Positions 48,063 through 56,960 are shown, counted from the stretch's first letter. The stretch is DNA of 64,000 nucleotides from Lapidilactobacillus dextrinicus DSM 20335 (GCF_001436095.1 NZ_AYYK01000002.1:1-64000); one strand, 5' to 3'. Numbers and translations: made by a program. The notes: generated by a model from the sequence alone, not told the origin.

Positions 48063-48110
48063 ACTATAATGTCATTATAGTGAAAAAAAGCCTAATTTAA
48101 TAGGCTTTTT
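48063..48110 (+). terminator. Palindrome plus terminator after the tRNA
   Basis: A 19-base palindrome (arms ACTATAATG and CATTATAGT, 48063-48081) is followed at once by a terminator with arms AAAAAGCCTA and TAGGCTTTTT (48085-48110). The first stem may help 3' processing. Confidence 0.8.
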
Positions 48111-48235
48111 TATTTTATCTGCCTTAATTTTTAGAAGTTGGTAGCACTATTCTATTATGACATTCCATTTAGGCATAAAGCAAAAGATAAGTTGAATAGT
48201 TTGCCTTAAATCTCCTTGTTAAACTGGTAGTTGCG

Positions 48236-48256
48236 TTCAATCATTGAATGATTGAA
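48236..48256. repeat. Palindrome before the DUF554 gene
   Basis: A 21-base inverted repeat (TTCAATCATT-G-AATGATTGAA) lies just before the ribosome site AGGGAGG of the DUF554 gene. It may be an operator or an RNA hairpin. Confidence 0.5.
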
Positions 48257-48276
48257 AGATACAGGGAGGTTTTTTT

Positions 48277-49014
48277 ATGCCAGTTGGTGTAACAATTAAT
48301 GCATTATCAGTTTTATTAGGTGGTATCTTTGGCGCCTTAGGTGGGAAACACATGTCTAAGAATTTCAAAGATGGTTTAAACATGGTTTTTGGTGCTTGTT
48401 CAATGACGATGGGGATCTTTTCAATTGCACCAATGAAAAATATGTCAGCTGTTATTTTTGCTGTTATTATTGGGACTGGATTAGGTCTAGCTTTTCATTT
48501 GGGTGATAAAATTAATCACGCTGCAAAATGGATGCAACAATTAATTATGAAGGTATTTCCTAAATTAAATTCATTAGATTCCGGTATGGAAACAGCTGAG
48601 TTTGATGCAACTTTGGTAACGGTGATCGTTCTTTTTTGTGCCAGTGGTACAGGAATTTATGGTGCGCTGACTGAAGGGATGAACGGCGATACGTCTATTT
48701 TAATTTCTAAATCAATTCTTGACTTCTTTACAGCTGCGATTTTTGCTGCTAACTTAGGCTATGTTGTTTCATTGATTGCCGTTCCGCAATTCATTATTTT
48801 TGCATTATTATTTTTGTTTGCTGGCTTTATTTTTCCGTTAACAACGCCAACAATGATTTTAGATTTTAAAGCTGTTGGTGGTGTTTTAATGTTGGCAACT
48901 GGCTTTAGAATGGTGAAGTTAATGATGTTCCCGACGGCTGATATGATACCGGCGATGATTGTGGCACTACCTTTAGGCTGGATCTGGATTAATTGGATTG
49001 GGCCACTATTATAG
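48277..49014 (+). CDS. DUF554 family membrane protein
   Basis: The 245-residue protein is made mainly of hydrophobic helices. The N-terminal PVGVTINALSVLLGGIFGALGG, FCASGTGIYGALTEGM and a C-terminal ALPLGWIWINWIGPLL fit the DUF554/YqgA family of possible transporters with unknown substrate. The start follows AGGGAGG. It is a single gene between the tRNA and rplU, with its own terminator. Confidence 0.85.
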   Translation: MPVGVTINALSVLLGGIFGALGGKHMSKNFKDGLNMVFGACSMTMGIFSIAPMKNMSAVIFAVIIGTGLGLAFHLGDKINHAAKWMQQLIMKVFPKLNSLDSGMETAEFDATLVTVIVLFCASGTGIYGALTEGMNGDTSILISKSILDFFTAAIFAANLGYVVSLIAVPQFIIFALLFLFAGFIFPLTTPTMILDFKAVGGVLMLATGFRMVKLMMFPTADMIPAMIVALPLGWIWINWIGPLL

Positions 49015-49074
49015 TTGGAAACTGTTATTTCTAGTTGTTGAGCTTAATATGTATTTAGATAAGTTTATCTGAAT

Positions 49075-49112
49075 TAATCCCGCTAATCTGTTGCGATTCG
49101 TGGGATTTTTTG
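49075..49112 (+). terminator. Terminator after the DUF554 gene
   Basis: ATCCC(G) pairs with (C)GTGGGAT around a longer loop, followed by TTTTTT. Confidence 0.55.
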
Positions 49113-49125
49113 GTAGAATGATGGA

Positions 49126-49212
49126 GTTGTATTTGTGAACTCCACAGCTGCAACCGCACAATCAGAGGTTCTAAAGCAATTTGCTACCTCTTTTGGCGAG
49201 TCTAAGACAATA
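49126..49212 (+). promoter_or_regulatory. L21 leader of rplU-rpmA
   Basis: The untranslated region holds GAACTCCACAGCTGCAACCG, followed by AGAGGT...ACCTCT (49165-49191) and GAGTCTAAGACAATAGGAGG. This fits the ribosomal protein L21 leader (Rfam-type) known from Firmicutes, thought to let L21 regulate its own operon. A TAGAAT -10 element lies at about 49114-49119. Confidence 0.75.
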
Positions 49213-49226
49213 GGAGGTGCACGTAG

Positions 49227-49538
49227 ATGTACGCAATTATTAAAACTGGTGGTAAACAATATAAAGTTGAAGCTGGCGAAGCTGTTTATGTAGAAAAGCT
49301 TGATGTAGAAGCTGGCGAAAAGGTAACTTTTGATGAAGTTATTTTAATCGGTGGTGAAGGAACAACGACTGTTGGCGCACCAACAGTTGACGGTGCTACT
49401 GTAGTAGGTACTGTTGAAAAACAAGGTCGCGAAAAGAAAGTTGTTACTTACAAGTACAAGCCTAAGAAACATCAACATCAAAAGAAGGGTCATCGTCAAC
49501 CATATACTAAGGTTGTCATTGACGCTATCAATGCTTAA
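49227..49538 (+). CDS. rplU: 50S ribosomal protein L21
   Basis: The 103-residue protein has [43 protein letters not shown] and a basic C-terminus. It is a large-subunit protein with an autoregulatory leader upstream. The next gene is rpmA after 23 bases. The ysxB/prp gene that usually lies between them in Firmicutes is absent. Confidence 0.96.
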   Translation: MYAIIKTGGKQYKVEAGEAVYVEKLDVEAGEKVTFDEVILIGGEGTTTVGAPTVDGATVVGTVEKQGREKKVVTYKYKPKKHQHQKKGHRQPYTKVVIDAINA

Positions 49539-49561
49539 TTAGCTAACGGAGGTGCATCGCA

Positions 49562-49852
49562 ATGGAAATGCATAATTTACAATTCTTCTCTCACCATAAA
49601 GGTGGCGGTTCCAGTGCGAACGGCCGTAACTCTGCTGGTCGTCGTTTAGGTGCTAAGCGTGCCGATGGCCAAACTGTTACTGCTGGTTCAATTCTTTACC
49701 GTCAACGCGGCACTAAGATTCATCCAGGTGTCAATGTTGGTCGTGGTGGCGACGATACATTATTTGCTTTAACTGACGGCGTCGTTAAATTCGAACGTCT
49801 TGGTAAAGATCGCAAACAAGTATCTGTTATGCCAGTCGCTCAAGAAGCGTAA
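49562..49852 (+). CDS. rpmA: 50S ribosomal protein L27 with N-terminal cleavage motif
   Basis: The 96-residue protein has the L27 core [21 protein letters not shown] and the [16 protein letters not shown] segment. Its N-terminus [14 protein letters not shown] has the Firmicutes extension with the LQFF cut site. The Prp protease normally removes this so that L27 can reach the peptidyl-transferase centre. It forms one unit with rplU and ends at a strong terminator. No prp gene lies next to it. Confidence 0.95.
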   Translation: MEMHNLQFFSHHKGGGSSANGRNSAGRRLGAKRADGQTVTAGSILYRQRGTKIHPGVNVGRGGDDTLFALTDGVVKFERLGKDRKQVSVMPVAQEA

Positions 49853-49867
49853 TTCATGTTAATAAGG

Positions 49868-49896
49868 AAGTGATGCCCTGTGCATCACTTTTTTTG
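49868..49896 (+). terminator. Terminator of rplU-rpmA
   Basis: The arms AAGTGATGC and GCATCACTT around CCTGT are followed by a T-tract. Confidence 0.9.
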
Positions 49897-49920
49897 TACA
49901 TTCTGATGGGGATAAAATTG

Positions 49921-50988
49921 ATGACAACTAGACTAGATCGTTTTCGCGAGATGCTGATGTACCAGCGTATTCCAGCTATTTTAATTACCAATGAGAAGAA
50001 CGTGACTTACTTAAGCGGCTTTACAGGCGATGAAAGTGCGTTGTTGATTACAGCAACTCAAGCTTATTTAATCACGGATTCGCGGTATACGGTTCAAGCC
50101 GCAGCAGAAGTGACAGCGTTTGAAATTGTCGAACAACAACAGGGGATTTATCAAAGGGCACAAGAATTGGCATTTCCAGCTCAGTTGACCGATATTAGTT
50201 TTGAAGCCAATGATTTAAGTTATGCTGATTTTCAACAGTTACAAACTGTTTTCGGCTCAATTAAGTTAGTGCCAGCAACGGGGTTAGTTGAACAACAACG
50301 TGAGGTTAAAGATCAGCAAGAGATTGAACTTATCAAAAAAGCTATTCAAATCACAGATGCAACCTTTGAATACTTATTAGGCTATGTTCAAGCTGGTATG
50401 ACAGAAGCTAATATTGCCACGGAAATGGAATATTTCATGCGGCAACACGGCGCAACAGGTTCTTCGTTTACAACAATTGTCGCTTCTGGTTATCGTTCTG
50501 CCTTACCACATGGCAGTGCTAGTAACAAAGTGATTCAAACAGGAGATTTAGTGACATTTGATTTTGGTTGTTATTATCAAGGTTATACATCTGATTTGAC
50601 TCGGACAATTGCTGTTGGTGATCCAGGCGTTGAAGCAAAGAAAATTTATCAGATCGTATTAGAGGCTAATCAAGCCGTGATTGCGGCTAGTAAACCAGGA
50701 GTTACTGGTGGTCAAATTAATGATTTGGCGCATGCTTATGTTCAAAAATATGGTTATGATTTTGGCCACGGGACTGGCCATGGGATTGGGTTAGGTATTC
50801 ACGAAGGTCCTGGTGCTTGGGGACACTATAAAGCACAAGGTTTAGTAGCTGGTAACGTGGTAACCGATGAGCCGGGAATTTATTTGGCTGGCTTAGGTGG
50901 CGTACGTATTGAGGATGACTTGTTGATTACTTCAACGGGTTGTGAGGTATTAACGCAAGCACCTAAAGATGAATTAATTATTTTGTAG
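49921..50988 (+). CDS. M24 family Xaa-Pro aminopeptidase
   Basis: The 355-residue protein has an N-terminal creatinase-like domain (about 1-125) and a pita-bread metallopeptidase domain. The metal ligands appear in FDFGCYYQGYTSDLTRTI, FGHGTGHGIGLGIHEGP, TDEPGIYL and RIEDDLLI. It removes N-terminal residues before proline. The ATG at 49921 follows GGGGAT at about 8 bases. It is the usual gene upstream of efp in Firmicutes. Confidence 0.92.
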   Translation: MTTRLDRFREMLMYQRIPAILITNEKNVTYLSGFTGDESALLITATQAYLITDSRYTVQAAAEVTAFEIVEQQQGIYQRAQELAFPAQLTDISFEANDLSYADFQQLQTVFGSIKLVPATGLVEQQREVKDQQEIELIKKAIQITDATFEYLLGYVQAGMTEANIATEMEYFMRQHGATGSSFTTIVASGYRSALPHGSASNKVIQTGDLVTFDFGCYYQGYTSDLTRTIAVGDPGVEAKKIYQIVLEANQAVIAASKPGVTGGQINDLAHAYVQKYGYDFGHGTGHGIGLGIHEGPGAWGHYKAQGLVAGNVVTDEPGIYLAGLGGVRIEDDLLITSTGCEVLTQAPKDELIIL

Positions 50989-51029
50989 TTTTTGGATTTA
51001 CTTTCTCGGTGATTTTTCACTGATAAATC

Positions 51030-51038
51030 TGTTATAAT
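51030..51038 (+). promoter_or_regulatory. Extended -10 promoter before efp
   Basis: TGTTATAAT (51030-51038) lies about 140 bases before efp and probably drives the efp-asp23-nusB unit. The leader between it and efp shows no other feature I can support. Confidence 0.5.
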
Positions 51039-51177
51039 TAGATGTAGTTGAATATTATGGTGCGGTGTTAATGGTCAGTTGATATCGGTTCATTAGAAAT
51101 GATCTACTTAGCGCTACTTGCATTCCAATACATTGGCTTGATATAGTAGACATAATGAAAATAAGTGAGGCATAAAT

Positions 51178-51741
51178 ATGATTTCAGTAAACAACTTCAA
51201 AAACGGCTTGACGATCCAAGTCGATGGTGATTTATGGCGTGTTGTCGAATTTCAACATGTTAAACCTGGTAAGGGTAGTGCTTTTGTCCGTAGTAAATTA
51301 AAGAATTTACGTACGGGCGCTGTTCAAGAAAAGACATTTCGGGCAACTGAAAAAGTTGAAAAAGCCCAAATTGATAGCAAACAAATGCAATATTTGTATG
51401 CAGATGGTACAAATTATGTCTTCATGGATACGAATACTTACGAACAACTTGAATTACCTGGTGAAACAATTCAAGACGAGTTGAAGTATCTGAAGGAAAA
51501 CATGGTTGTTGGTGTGCAAATGTATGAATCTGAAACGTTAGGTGTTGATATGCCTAATACTGTTGATTTAACTGTTTCTGAAACAGAGGCAGGCATTCGT
51601 GGCGATACATCTTCCGGTGGTAGCAAACCAGCAACAATGGAAACTGGTTTAGTGGTCCAAGTGCCATTCTTTATCAATGCTGGTGATGTTTTAACAATTA
51701 ATACACAAGACGGTACTTATATCTCAAGAGCAAAGAACTAG
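51178..51741 (+). CDS. efp: Translation elongation factor P
   Basis: The 187-residue protein has three OB/KOW-like domains. The modification-site lysine lies in [19 protein letters not shown], and the C-terminal signature is [21 protein letters not shown]. It relieves ribosome stalling at polyproline. The start follows AAGTGAGG. A Gls24/Asp23-type gene and nusB follow at short gaps, as is common in Firmicutes. Confidence 0.96.
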   Translation: MISVNNFKNGLTIQVDGDLWRVVEFQHVKPGKGSAFVRSKLKNLRTGAVQEKTFRATEKVEKAQIDSKQMQYLYADGTNYVFMDTNTYEQLELPGETIQDELKYLKENMVVGVQMYESETLGVDMPNTVDLTVSETEAGIRGDTSSGGSKPATMETGLVVQVPFFINAGDVLTINTQDGTYISRAKN

Positions 51742-51752
51742 GAGATTGTCAT

Positions 51753-52205
51753 ATGGCTGAAGAACAAAATATTTTGTTAACAAAAAGTGATAATCAAGCC
51801 GGCGCTATTCAAATTGCTCCGGAAGTTTTAGAGGTTATTTTAGGGATTGCGGCTAAACAAGTTGAAGGTGTTTTTGAAATGCGCGGTAATTTAACCAACA
51901 GCATTAACACTCTGTTAGGTCGTCAAGACCATGGACGTGGTGTTGAATTATCAGTCGATGGTAATCAAATCAACGCTGATGTTTATGTTTATTTAAATTA
52001 TGGCGTGTCTGTTCCTAAAGTCGCACTTGAGATGCAACAAGTACTCAAAGAACAACTTTATTACATGACAGATCTTGATTTGAATGAAGTTAATATCCAT
52101 GTTGATGGTATTATCCCTGAAAAAGAAGAAAAAATCGATACTGATGCTTTCTTCGCCGATGCCATTACAGAACAAAAAAATGAAAATGAAGCAGCAGGTG
52201 AATAG
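51753..52205 (+). CDS. Asp23/Gls24 family envelope stress response protein
   Basis: The 150-residue protein has an IAPEVLEVILGIAAKQVEGVFEM start and a GVELSVDGNQINADVYVYLNYG core typical of the Asp23 family (YqhY type). The tail is acidic. YqhY-like proteins are linked to lipid metabolism control and envelope function. It lies between efp and nusB, its conserved context, with gaps of 11 and 3 bases. Confidence 0.9.
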   Translation: MAEEQNILLTKSDNQAGAIQIAPEVLEVILGIAAKQVEGVFEMRGNLTNSINTLLGRQDHGRGVELSVDGNQINADVYVYLNYGVSVPKVALEMQQVLKEQLYYMTDLDLNEVNIHVDGIIPEKEEKIDTDAFFADAITEQKNENEAAGE

Positions 52206-52208
52206 CGC

Positions 52209-52658
52209 ATGTTAGATCGCCATCAGGCAAGAAGTGCGGCTTTTCAAACACTGTTTATGTTAGAAAGTAGCACGGATTTAACTCCCGATGCTGCAATCAG
52301 CGAAGTTTTGACAACCACGCAAAATAAAAAAGATGATCAATTGGTGCAACTTAATTTAACCGATCCTAATCAAGTTTATTTACAACAACTTGTTAAAGGC
52401 GTTGTAGATAAACAAGCAGAACTCGATCAATCACTAACCCCTAAGCTAAAGGGCGGTTGGACGTTAAAACGTCTTTCTAAAACTGACCTTTTGATTTTAC
52501 GGTTAGGCCTTTTTGAAATTGAAAATGCCAAAGTTCCTCAGGCAGTGGCGATTAATGAAGCCATTCAATTAGCAAAAGAGTTTAGTGACGATTCATCTGC
52601 TAAGTTTATTAACGGTGTTTTAGCCAAATTCATCAAAGCTGATTCAGATCATCAATAA
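52209..52658 (+). CDS. nusB: Transcription antitermination factor NusB
   Basis: The 149-residue helical RNA-binding protein has the arginine-rich N-terminal DRHQARSAAFQTLFML and KTDLLILRLGLFEI, then VPQAVAINEAIQLAKEFSDDSSAKFINGVL. It joins NusE/S10 at boxA sequences of rRNA transcripts. A structured terminator-like segment follows before folD. Confidence 0.94.
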   Translation: MLDRHQARSAAFQTLFMLESSTDLTPDAAISEVLTTTQNKKDDQLVQLNLTDPNQVYLQQLVKGVVDKQAELDQSLTPKLKGGWTLKRLSKTDLLILRLGLFEIENAKVPQAVAINEAIQLAKEFSDDSSAKFINGVLAKFIKADSDHQ

Positions 52659-52667
52659 ATAATTCAT

Positions 52668-52733
52668 AACTGCCACTGTTTGGTTCGTGCAGATCTGTTC
52701 AGGTTTGCAGTACTTAATGGGGCAGTTTTTTTA
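52668..52733 (+). terminator. Long-loop hairpin between nusB and folD
   Basis: AACTGCC (52668-52674) pairs with GGCAGTT (52721-52727) and is followed by a T-tract. The 46-base loop contains ACTG...CAGT and a CAGATCTG palindrome. It may be a simple terminator or an attenuator for folD. Confidence 0.55.
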
Positions 52734-52771
52734 ATCGTAATTTTAGGACGCAAAAGTAAGAGGTAATGATA

Positions 52772-53614
52772 ATGACAACAATTTTAGACGGCAAGGCCAG
52801 TGCAAAGGCATGGCGTGCAGAAACAAAAACACGAGTGGCACAATTAGCCACAGAACGTCAAATTGTTCCTACATTAGCAGTGGTCTTGGTAGGGGAAGAT
52901 CCTGCCAGCCAAATTTATGTGCGTAATAAAATTAAAATGGCTAAACAGGTGGGAATTAAGTCCATTAATAAAACTTTACCTACAACTGCCACGCAAGAAG
53001 AAGTGTTAGCCATTGTTGCCGAACTTAATCATGATCCAGAAGTGGATGGCATTTTAGTTCAATTGCCATTACCTGAACAAATCAATGAAGAGGCAGTTTT
53101 GTTAGCTGTTGATCCTAAAAAAGATGTCGACGGCTTTCATCCCATGAATCTGGGCAAGCTATGGGGTGGTCAACCAGAGTTAGTACCAGCAACGGCTGCT
53201 GGTATTATGCGTTTATTGGCTGACTATCATATTCAAGTTGAAGGCAAAAATGTCTTAATTATTGGCCGTAGTTTAATTGTCGGCCGGCCCTTGGCTGGTT
53301 TGTTTTTGGCGGCTGATGCAACTGTGACCATTGCCCATTCTCATACTAAAAACACACTAGAGTTAGCACGCCAAGCCGATATTGTTGTTGCGGCGATTGG
53401 CCAAGCCAATTTTGTTACGGCTGACTTTATTAAACCAGGCGCAGTTGTTATTGATGTAGGAACCAATCGAATCGACGGTCATTTAGTGGGTGATGTTGAA
53501 TACGCAACAGTTAGCCAAAAAGCCGGTTTCATTACACCAGTACCTGGTGGTGTTGGTCCAATGACGATTGCGGCATTATTAAGTCAAACCACAGATCTAG
53601 CAGAAAAAAGGTGA
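52772..53614 (+). CDS. folD: Methylene-THF dehydrogenase / cyclohydrolase
   Basis: The 280-residue bifunctional enzyme has ASQIYVRNKIKMAKQVGI with the catalytic lysine of the YxxxK motif. It also has DGILVQLPLPEQI, PKKDVDGFHPMNLG, the NADP site IGRSLIVGRPLAGLF and the C-terminal TPVPGGVGPMTIAALL. It interconverts methylene-, methenyl- and formyl-THF. The ATG at 52772 has AAGAGG 8 bases upstream. The xseA start lies at or just after the folD stop. Confidence 0.95.
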   Translation: MTTILDGKASAKAWRAETKTRVAQLATERQIVPTLAVVLVGEDPASQIYVRNKIKMAKQVGIKSINKTLPTTATQEEVLAIVAELNHDPEVDGILVQLPLPEQINEEAVLLAVDPKKDVDGFHPMNLGKLWGGQPELVPATAAGIMRLLADYHIQVEGKNVLIIGRSLIVGRPLAGLFLAADATVTIAHSHTKNTLELARQADIVVAAIGQANFVTADFIKPGAVVIDVGTNRIDGHLVGDVEYATVSQKAGFITPVPGGVGPMTIAALLSQTTDLAEKR

Positions 53615-53619
53615 ACTTT

Positions 53620-54963
53620 TTGTCCAGCACAGATACCGAATTTTTAACTGTTACTCAGCTAACAACTTATTTGAAACGTAAATTTGATTTTGATCCTTAT
53701 TTACAAAAGATTTATCTAACAGGAGAATTGTCTAATTTTCGGTTGCGCCCTAATAGTCATCAATATTTCTCGCTTAAAGACGATCATGCCAAGATTAACG
53801 CCATTATGTTCAAGTCTGCTTTTCAGAAGATTAAGTTCACTCCTGAAGAAGGTATGAAAGTTCAAGTAGTGGGCCGAATTAGTTTGTATGAGCCTTCTGG
53901 CAGTTATCAAATCTATGTTGATCGAATGGAACCACTAGGCGTTGGTGCGCTTTATCAAGCTTATGAACAACTAAAGAAAAAGTTAGCAGCAGAAGGGTTA
54001 TTTGCTCAGAATAATCGCCCGTTAGTTAAATATCCGCGTAAAATTGCTGTCGTAACCAGTCCCTCAGGTGCGGTTATCCGCGATATTATCACGACTACTC
54101 AGCGTCGGGATCCTAAAGTACAGTTAGTGCTTTTCCCAGCGGTTGTTCAAGGACAGGCTGCCGCAGCATCACTAGTGCAACGGCTAGAACAAATTTATCA
54201 ATATGCTGATTTTGACACGATTATTATTGGTCGTGGTGGTGGTTCAATTGAAGACTTATGGCCATTTAATGAAGAAATTGTTGCAAGGACCATGGCGGCT
54301 AGCCCTATTCCGATTATTTCTTCAGTCGGTCATGAAACGGACACGACAATTGCTGACTTGGTGGCAGATGTGCGTGCAGCGACGCCAACAGCGGCAGCTG
54401 AGCTAGCAACACCTAAATTGAGTGAAGTCTTGTTAGAGATTAAGCAATTACGTTTGCGTGTTCTAAATGGTTTTCGCGGTTCATTAAAGATCTGGCAACA
54501 ACGTTTGCAAACACAACAAGCAAGTTTTCTATTTCAATATCCAGAGCGTTTATATCAAGGATATAGTCAACAATTAGACTTGCTTGAGCAGAGATTCCAA
54601 AATGTTACCCAACAATATGTTGTTCAGCAGCAACAAGATTTTCAGCGTTTGGAGCAACGATTATTACGCTTATCCCCGTTGAATCAAGTGCAGAATAATC
54701 AACTACAAGTTCAAAATTTGCAGCGTCGGTTGATCCGCGCATTTCAGGTCGATCTCAAAGAACGGCAAGTCACAATTCAACATGCTGTTGCCAATCTAGA
54801 TCAATTGAGTCCATTAAAGACGCTAGCACGTGGGTATACTTATGCAAGTGATGAGCAGGACAAACCACTAGTCAAAGTTGCAGATTTTACACCAGAACAA
54901 ACCTTCACATTACATCTACAAGATGGGCAAATTAAAGCCCAAGTCTTGAAAAAGGAGCAGTGA
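53620..54963 (+). CDS. xseA: Exodeoxyribonuclease VII large subunit
   Basis: The roughly 447-residue protein has an N-terminal OB-fold (LSNFRLRPNSHQYFSLKDDHAKI), then the nuclease core with VVTSPSGAVIRDI, IIGRGGGSIEDLWPFNEE and SVGHETDTTIADLVADVRAATPTAAAE. A long coiled coil and a LARGYTYA C-terminal segment follow. It degrades single-stranded DNA together with XseB. The TTG at 53620 is favoured by the upstream AAAGGTG. A GTG at 53611 overlapping the folD stop is the alternative. Confidence 0.93.
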   Translation: MSSTDTEFLTVTQLTTYLKRKFDFDPYLQKIYLTGELSNFRLRPNSHQYFSLKDDHAKINAIMFKSAFQKIKFTPEEGMKVQVVGRISLYEPSGSYQIYVDRMEPLGVGALYQAYEQLKKKLAAEGLFAQNNRPLVKYPRKIAVVTSPSGAVIRDIITTTQRRDPKVQLVLFPAVVQGQAAAASLVQRLEQIYQYADFDTIIIGRGGGSIEDLWPFNEEIVARTMAASPIPIISSVGHETDTTIADLVADVRAATPTAAAELATPKLSEVLLEIKQLRLRVLNGFRGSLKIWQQRLQTQQASFLFQYPERLYQGYSQQLDLLEQRFQNVTQQYVVQQQQDFQRLEQRLLRLSPLNQVQNNQLQVQNLQRRLIRAFQVDLKERQVTIQHAVANLDQLSPLKTLARGYTYASDEQDKPLVKVADFTPEQTFTLHLQDGQIKAQVLKKEQ

Positions 54964-54965
54964 AA

Positions 54966-55205
54966 ATGGCTGAAGAAAAGCAATCATTTGAAACACAGTT
55001 AGCAGCACTAACAGAAATTGTGAATGAACTGGAACAAGGTAATGTCCCTTTGGAAACAGCCTTAACTAAGTTTCAAGAGGGCATCAAATTGTCACGCTCG
55101 TTAGAAAAAACGTTAACTGAAGCAGAAGATACATTAACTAAAGTGGTTAATGAACAAGGACAGGAGTCTCTCCTTGATGAACAAGCTGCTTCAACTGAAG
55201 AGTAG
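54966..55205 (+). CDS. xseB: Exodeoxyribonuclease VII small subunit
   Basis: The 79-residue helical protein shows the XseB pattern FETQLAALTEIVNELEQGNVPLETALTKFQEGIKLS, a two-helix hairpin. It binds XseA in excess. The ATG at 54966 has AGGAG 8 bases upstream, inside the end of xseA, which suggests coupling. Confidence 0.94.
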   Translation: MAEEKQSFETQLAALTEIVNELEQGNVPLETALTKFQEGIKLSRSLEKTLTEAEDTLTKVVNEQGQESLLDEQAASTEE

Positions 55206-55213
55206 GTGGTTGA

Positions 55214-56125
55214 GTGAACGAGCAATTAGCAACTTTTAGTCAACAATGGCAGCCGCAACTCAATGCTTTTTTAGAACAGAAAGTTACTGCCGATGTTTCA
55301 CAAGCATCATTGCGGCAAAGCATGCTCTATTCATTAATGGCTGGTGGTAAACGATTACGGCCCTTATTATATTTAGCAACTGTTGCTTCTTTTACTGACA
55401 TCAAGTCTAGTGACTTGCAAGCAGCCGGTGCAGTTGAATTAATTCATACTTATTCGTTGATCCATGATGATTTACCAGCGATGGATAACGATGATTATCG
55501 ACGGGGTCAATTAACCAATCATAAGCAATTTAGTGAAGCTTTAGCGATTTTAGCTGGTGATGGTTTATTAACTTTAGCTTTTCAGTGGCTTGGCGAATTA
55601 GGCAGCAAATCTGAACTAGCGTTAACAACCACTGACGTTGCTCAAATGGTGACAGTTTTAGCCCAAGCAGCAGGTCCTAGTGGCATGGTTGCCGGTCAAG
55701 CTATTGATATTGAAGCAACCGGTAAAAAGTTAACAGATTTAGCAGCGGTGGCCAAATTAGATGCGCTAAAAACTGGTGCTTTGCTAACAGCACCATTACA
55801 ATTAGCTGCCATTCGCTTAAAATTGAGTGTTGATCAAACTAAGGCCTTAATTGGATTTGGTCAACATTTTGGCGTTGCTTTTCAAATTTATGATGATTTA
55901 CTTGATTATTTAGGAACCAAAGCAGAATTAGGCAAGGGTGTTCACAAAGATGTAGCAGCTGGGAAGAATACGTATCCGGAACTATTAGGGATTACTGAAG
56001 CTAAACAACATTTGCAAGCTGAAATTAATGCTGCTAAAGCCAGCTTGACCAATGTGATGCCAAGTTTTGATCATCAATTATTGTTGAGTTTTTTAAGTTA
56101 TTTTGATAAGGACAGTGGACAGTGA
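55214..56125 (+). CDS. ispA: Polyprenyl synthetase, farnesyl diphosphate synthase type
   Basis: The 303-residue protein has the first aspartate-rich motif DDLPAMDNDDYRRG near residues 82-95 and the second DDLLD near residue 227, plus GGKRLRPLL near the N-terminus. It condenses isoprenyl diphosphates to farnesyl or geranyl products for quinone and undecaprenyl pathways. The start is a GTG after AGGTGG. Its stop overlaps the tlyA start (GTGA). Confidence 0.93.
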   Translation: MNEQLATFSQQWQPQLNAFLEQKVTADVSQASLRQSMLYSLMAGGKRLRPLLYLATVASFTDIKSSDLQAAGAVELIHTYSLIHDDLPAMDNDDYRRGQLTNHKQFSEALAILAGDGLLTLAFQWLGELGSKSELALTTTDVAQMVTVLAQAAGPSGMVAGQAIDIEATGKKLTDLAAVAKLDALKTGALLTAPLQLAAIRLKLSVDQTKALIGFGQHFGVAFQIYDDLLDYLGTKAELGKGVHKDVAAGKNTYPELLGITEAKQHLQAEINAAKASLTNVMPSFDHQLLLSFLSYFDKDSGQ

Positions 56126-56943
56126 AAAAAGAACGCGTTGATATTTTACTGGTACAACAAGGCTTATTCAGTTCCAGAGAACAGGCAAAACGTGCCGTAA
56201 TGGCAGGCCAAGTCGTTGGTAAAAATGACGAACGGCTTGATAAACCTGGTGAAAAAATTGATCCAGAAACAGTTTTAAGAGTCAAGGGCCAAGTTAATCC
56301 CTACGTTTCTCGTGGTGGTTTTAAACTTGCTAAGGCACTTGATGTCTTTAAAATTGCTGTAACGGATCAGATTGTTTTAGATATTGGGGCATCAACTGGT
56401 GGCTTTACGGATGTTGTTTTGCAAAATGGCGCGAAGATGGTTTATGCCTTAGATGTCGGTTACAATCAGTTAGCTTGGAAGTTACGCGAAGATCCGCGGG
56501 TAACGGTAATGGAACGTGTTAATTTTCGTTATAGCAAGCCAGAAGATTTTGAATTAGGATTACCTGATTTTGCTGTAACGGACGTTTCTTTTATTTCTTT
56601 AAAATTAATTATGCCGCCATTAACTAAGATTTTAAAAACGAATGGCTGTTTAGTTGCGCTGATTAAACCGCAATTTGAAGCCGGGCGTGAAGCTGTTGGC
56701 AAACATGGTATTGTTCGTGATCGTAGAGTCCACGAACAAGTCTTAACAGAGATTTTGGACTTCGCACAGTCTCAAGGATTCCAAGTTTTGGGATTAGATT
56801 TTTCACCAATTACAGGTGGTTCGGGAAATATTGAATTCCTCACGTATTTAAAATTAGTGGGCCAAGATGAAGTCACGCAAAATCCAGAAATTGATATTAA
56901 AGCAACAGTTGATCAGGCGTGGCAAGTTTTATTGACGAAATAA
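56122..56943 (+). CDS. tlyA: TlyA family rRNA 2'-O-methyltransferase
   Basis: The 273-residue protein has an N-terminal S4 RNA-binding domain (RVDILLVQQGLFSSREQAKRAVMAGQV) and an FtsJ-like methyltransferase domain with LDIGASTGGFTDV, YALDVGYNQL and VTDVSFISLKLI. TlyA-like proteins methylate 16S or 23S rRNA cytidines. The protein is encoded in the ispA-tlyA-argR-recN series, as in Bacillus (yqxC). It starts with GTG overlapping ispA. Confidence 0.92.
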   Translation: MKKERVDILLVQQGLFSSREQAKRAVMAGQVVGKNDERLDKPGEKIDPETVLRVKGQVNPYVSRGGFKLAKALDVFKIAVTDQIVLDIGASTGGFTDVVLQNGAKMVYALDVGYNQLAWKLREDPRVTVMERVNFRYSKPEDFELGLPDFAVTDVSFISLKLIMPPLTKILKTNGCLVALIKPQFEAGREAVGKHGIVRDRRVHEQVLTEILDFAQSQGFQVLGLDFSPITGGSGNIEFLTYLKLVGQDEVTQNPEIDIKATVDQAWQVLLTK

Positions 56944-56960
56944 ACGAAGGGGTTTTGATA

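Noticed and set aside
52659-52771. THF riboswitch before folD
   Set aside because: The conserved THF riboswitch core was not seen.
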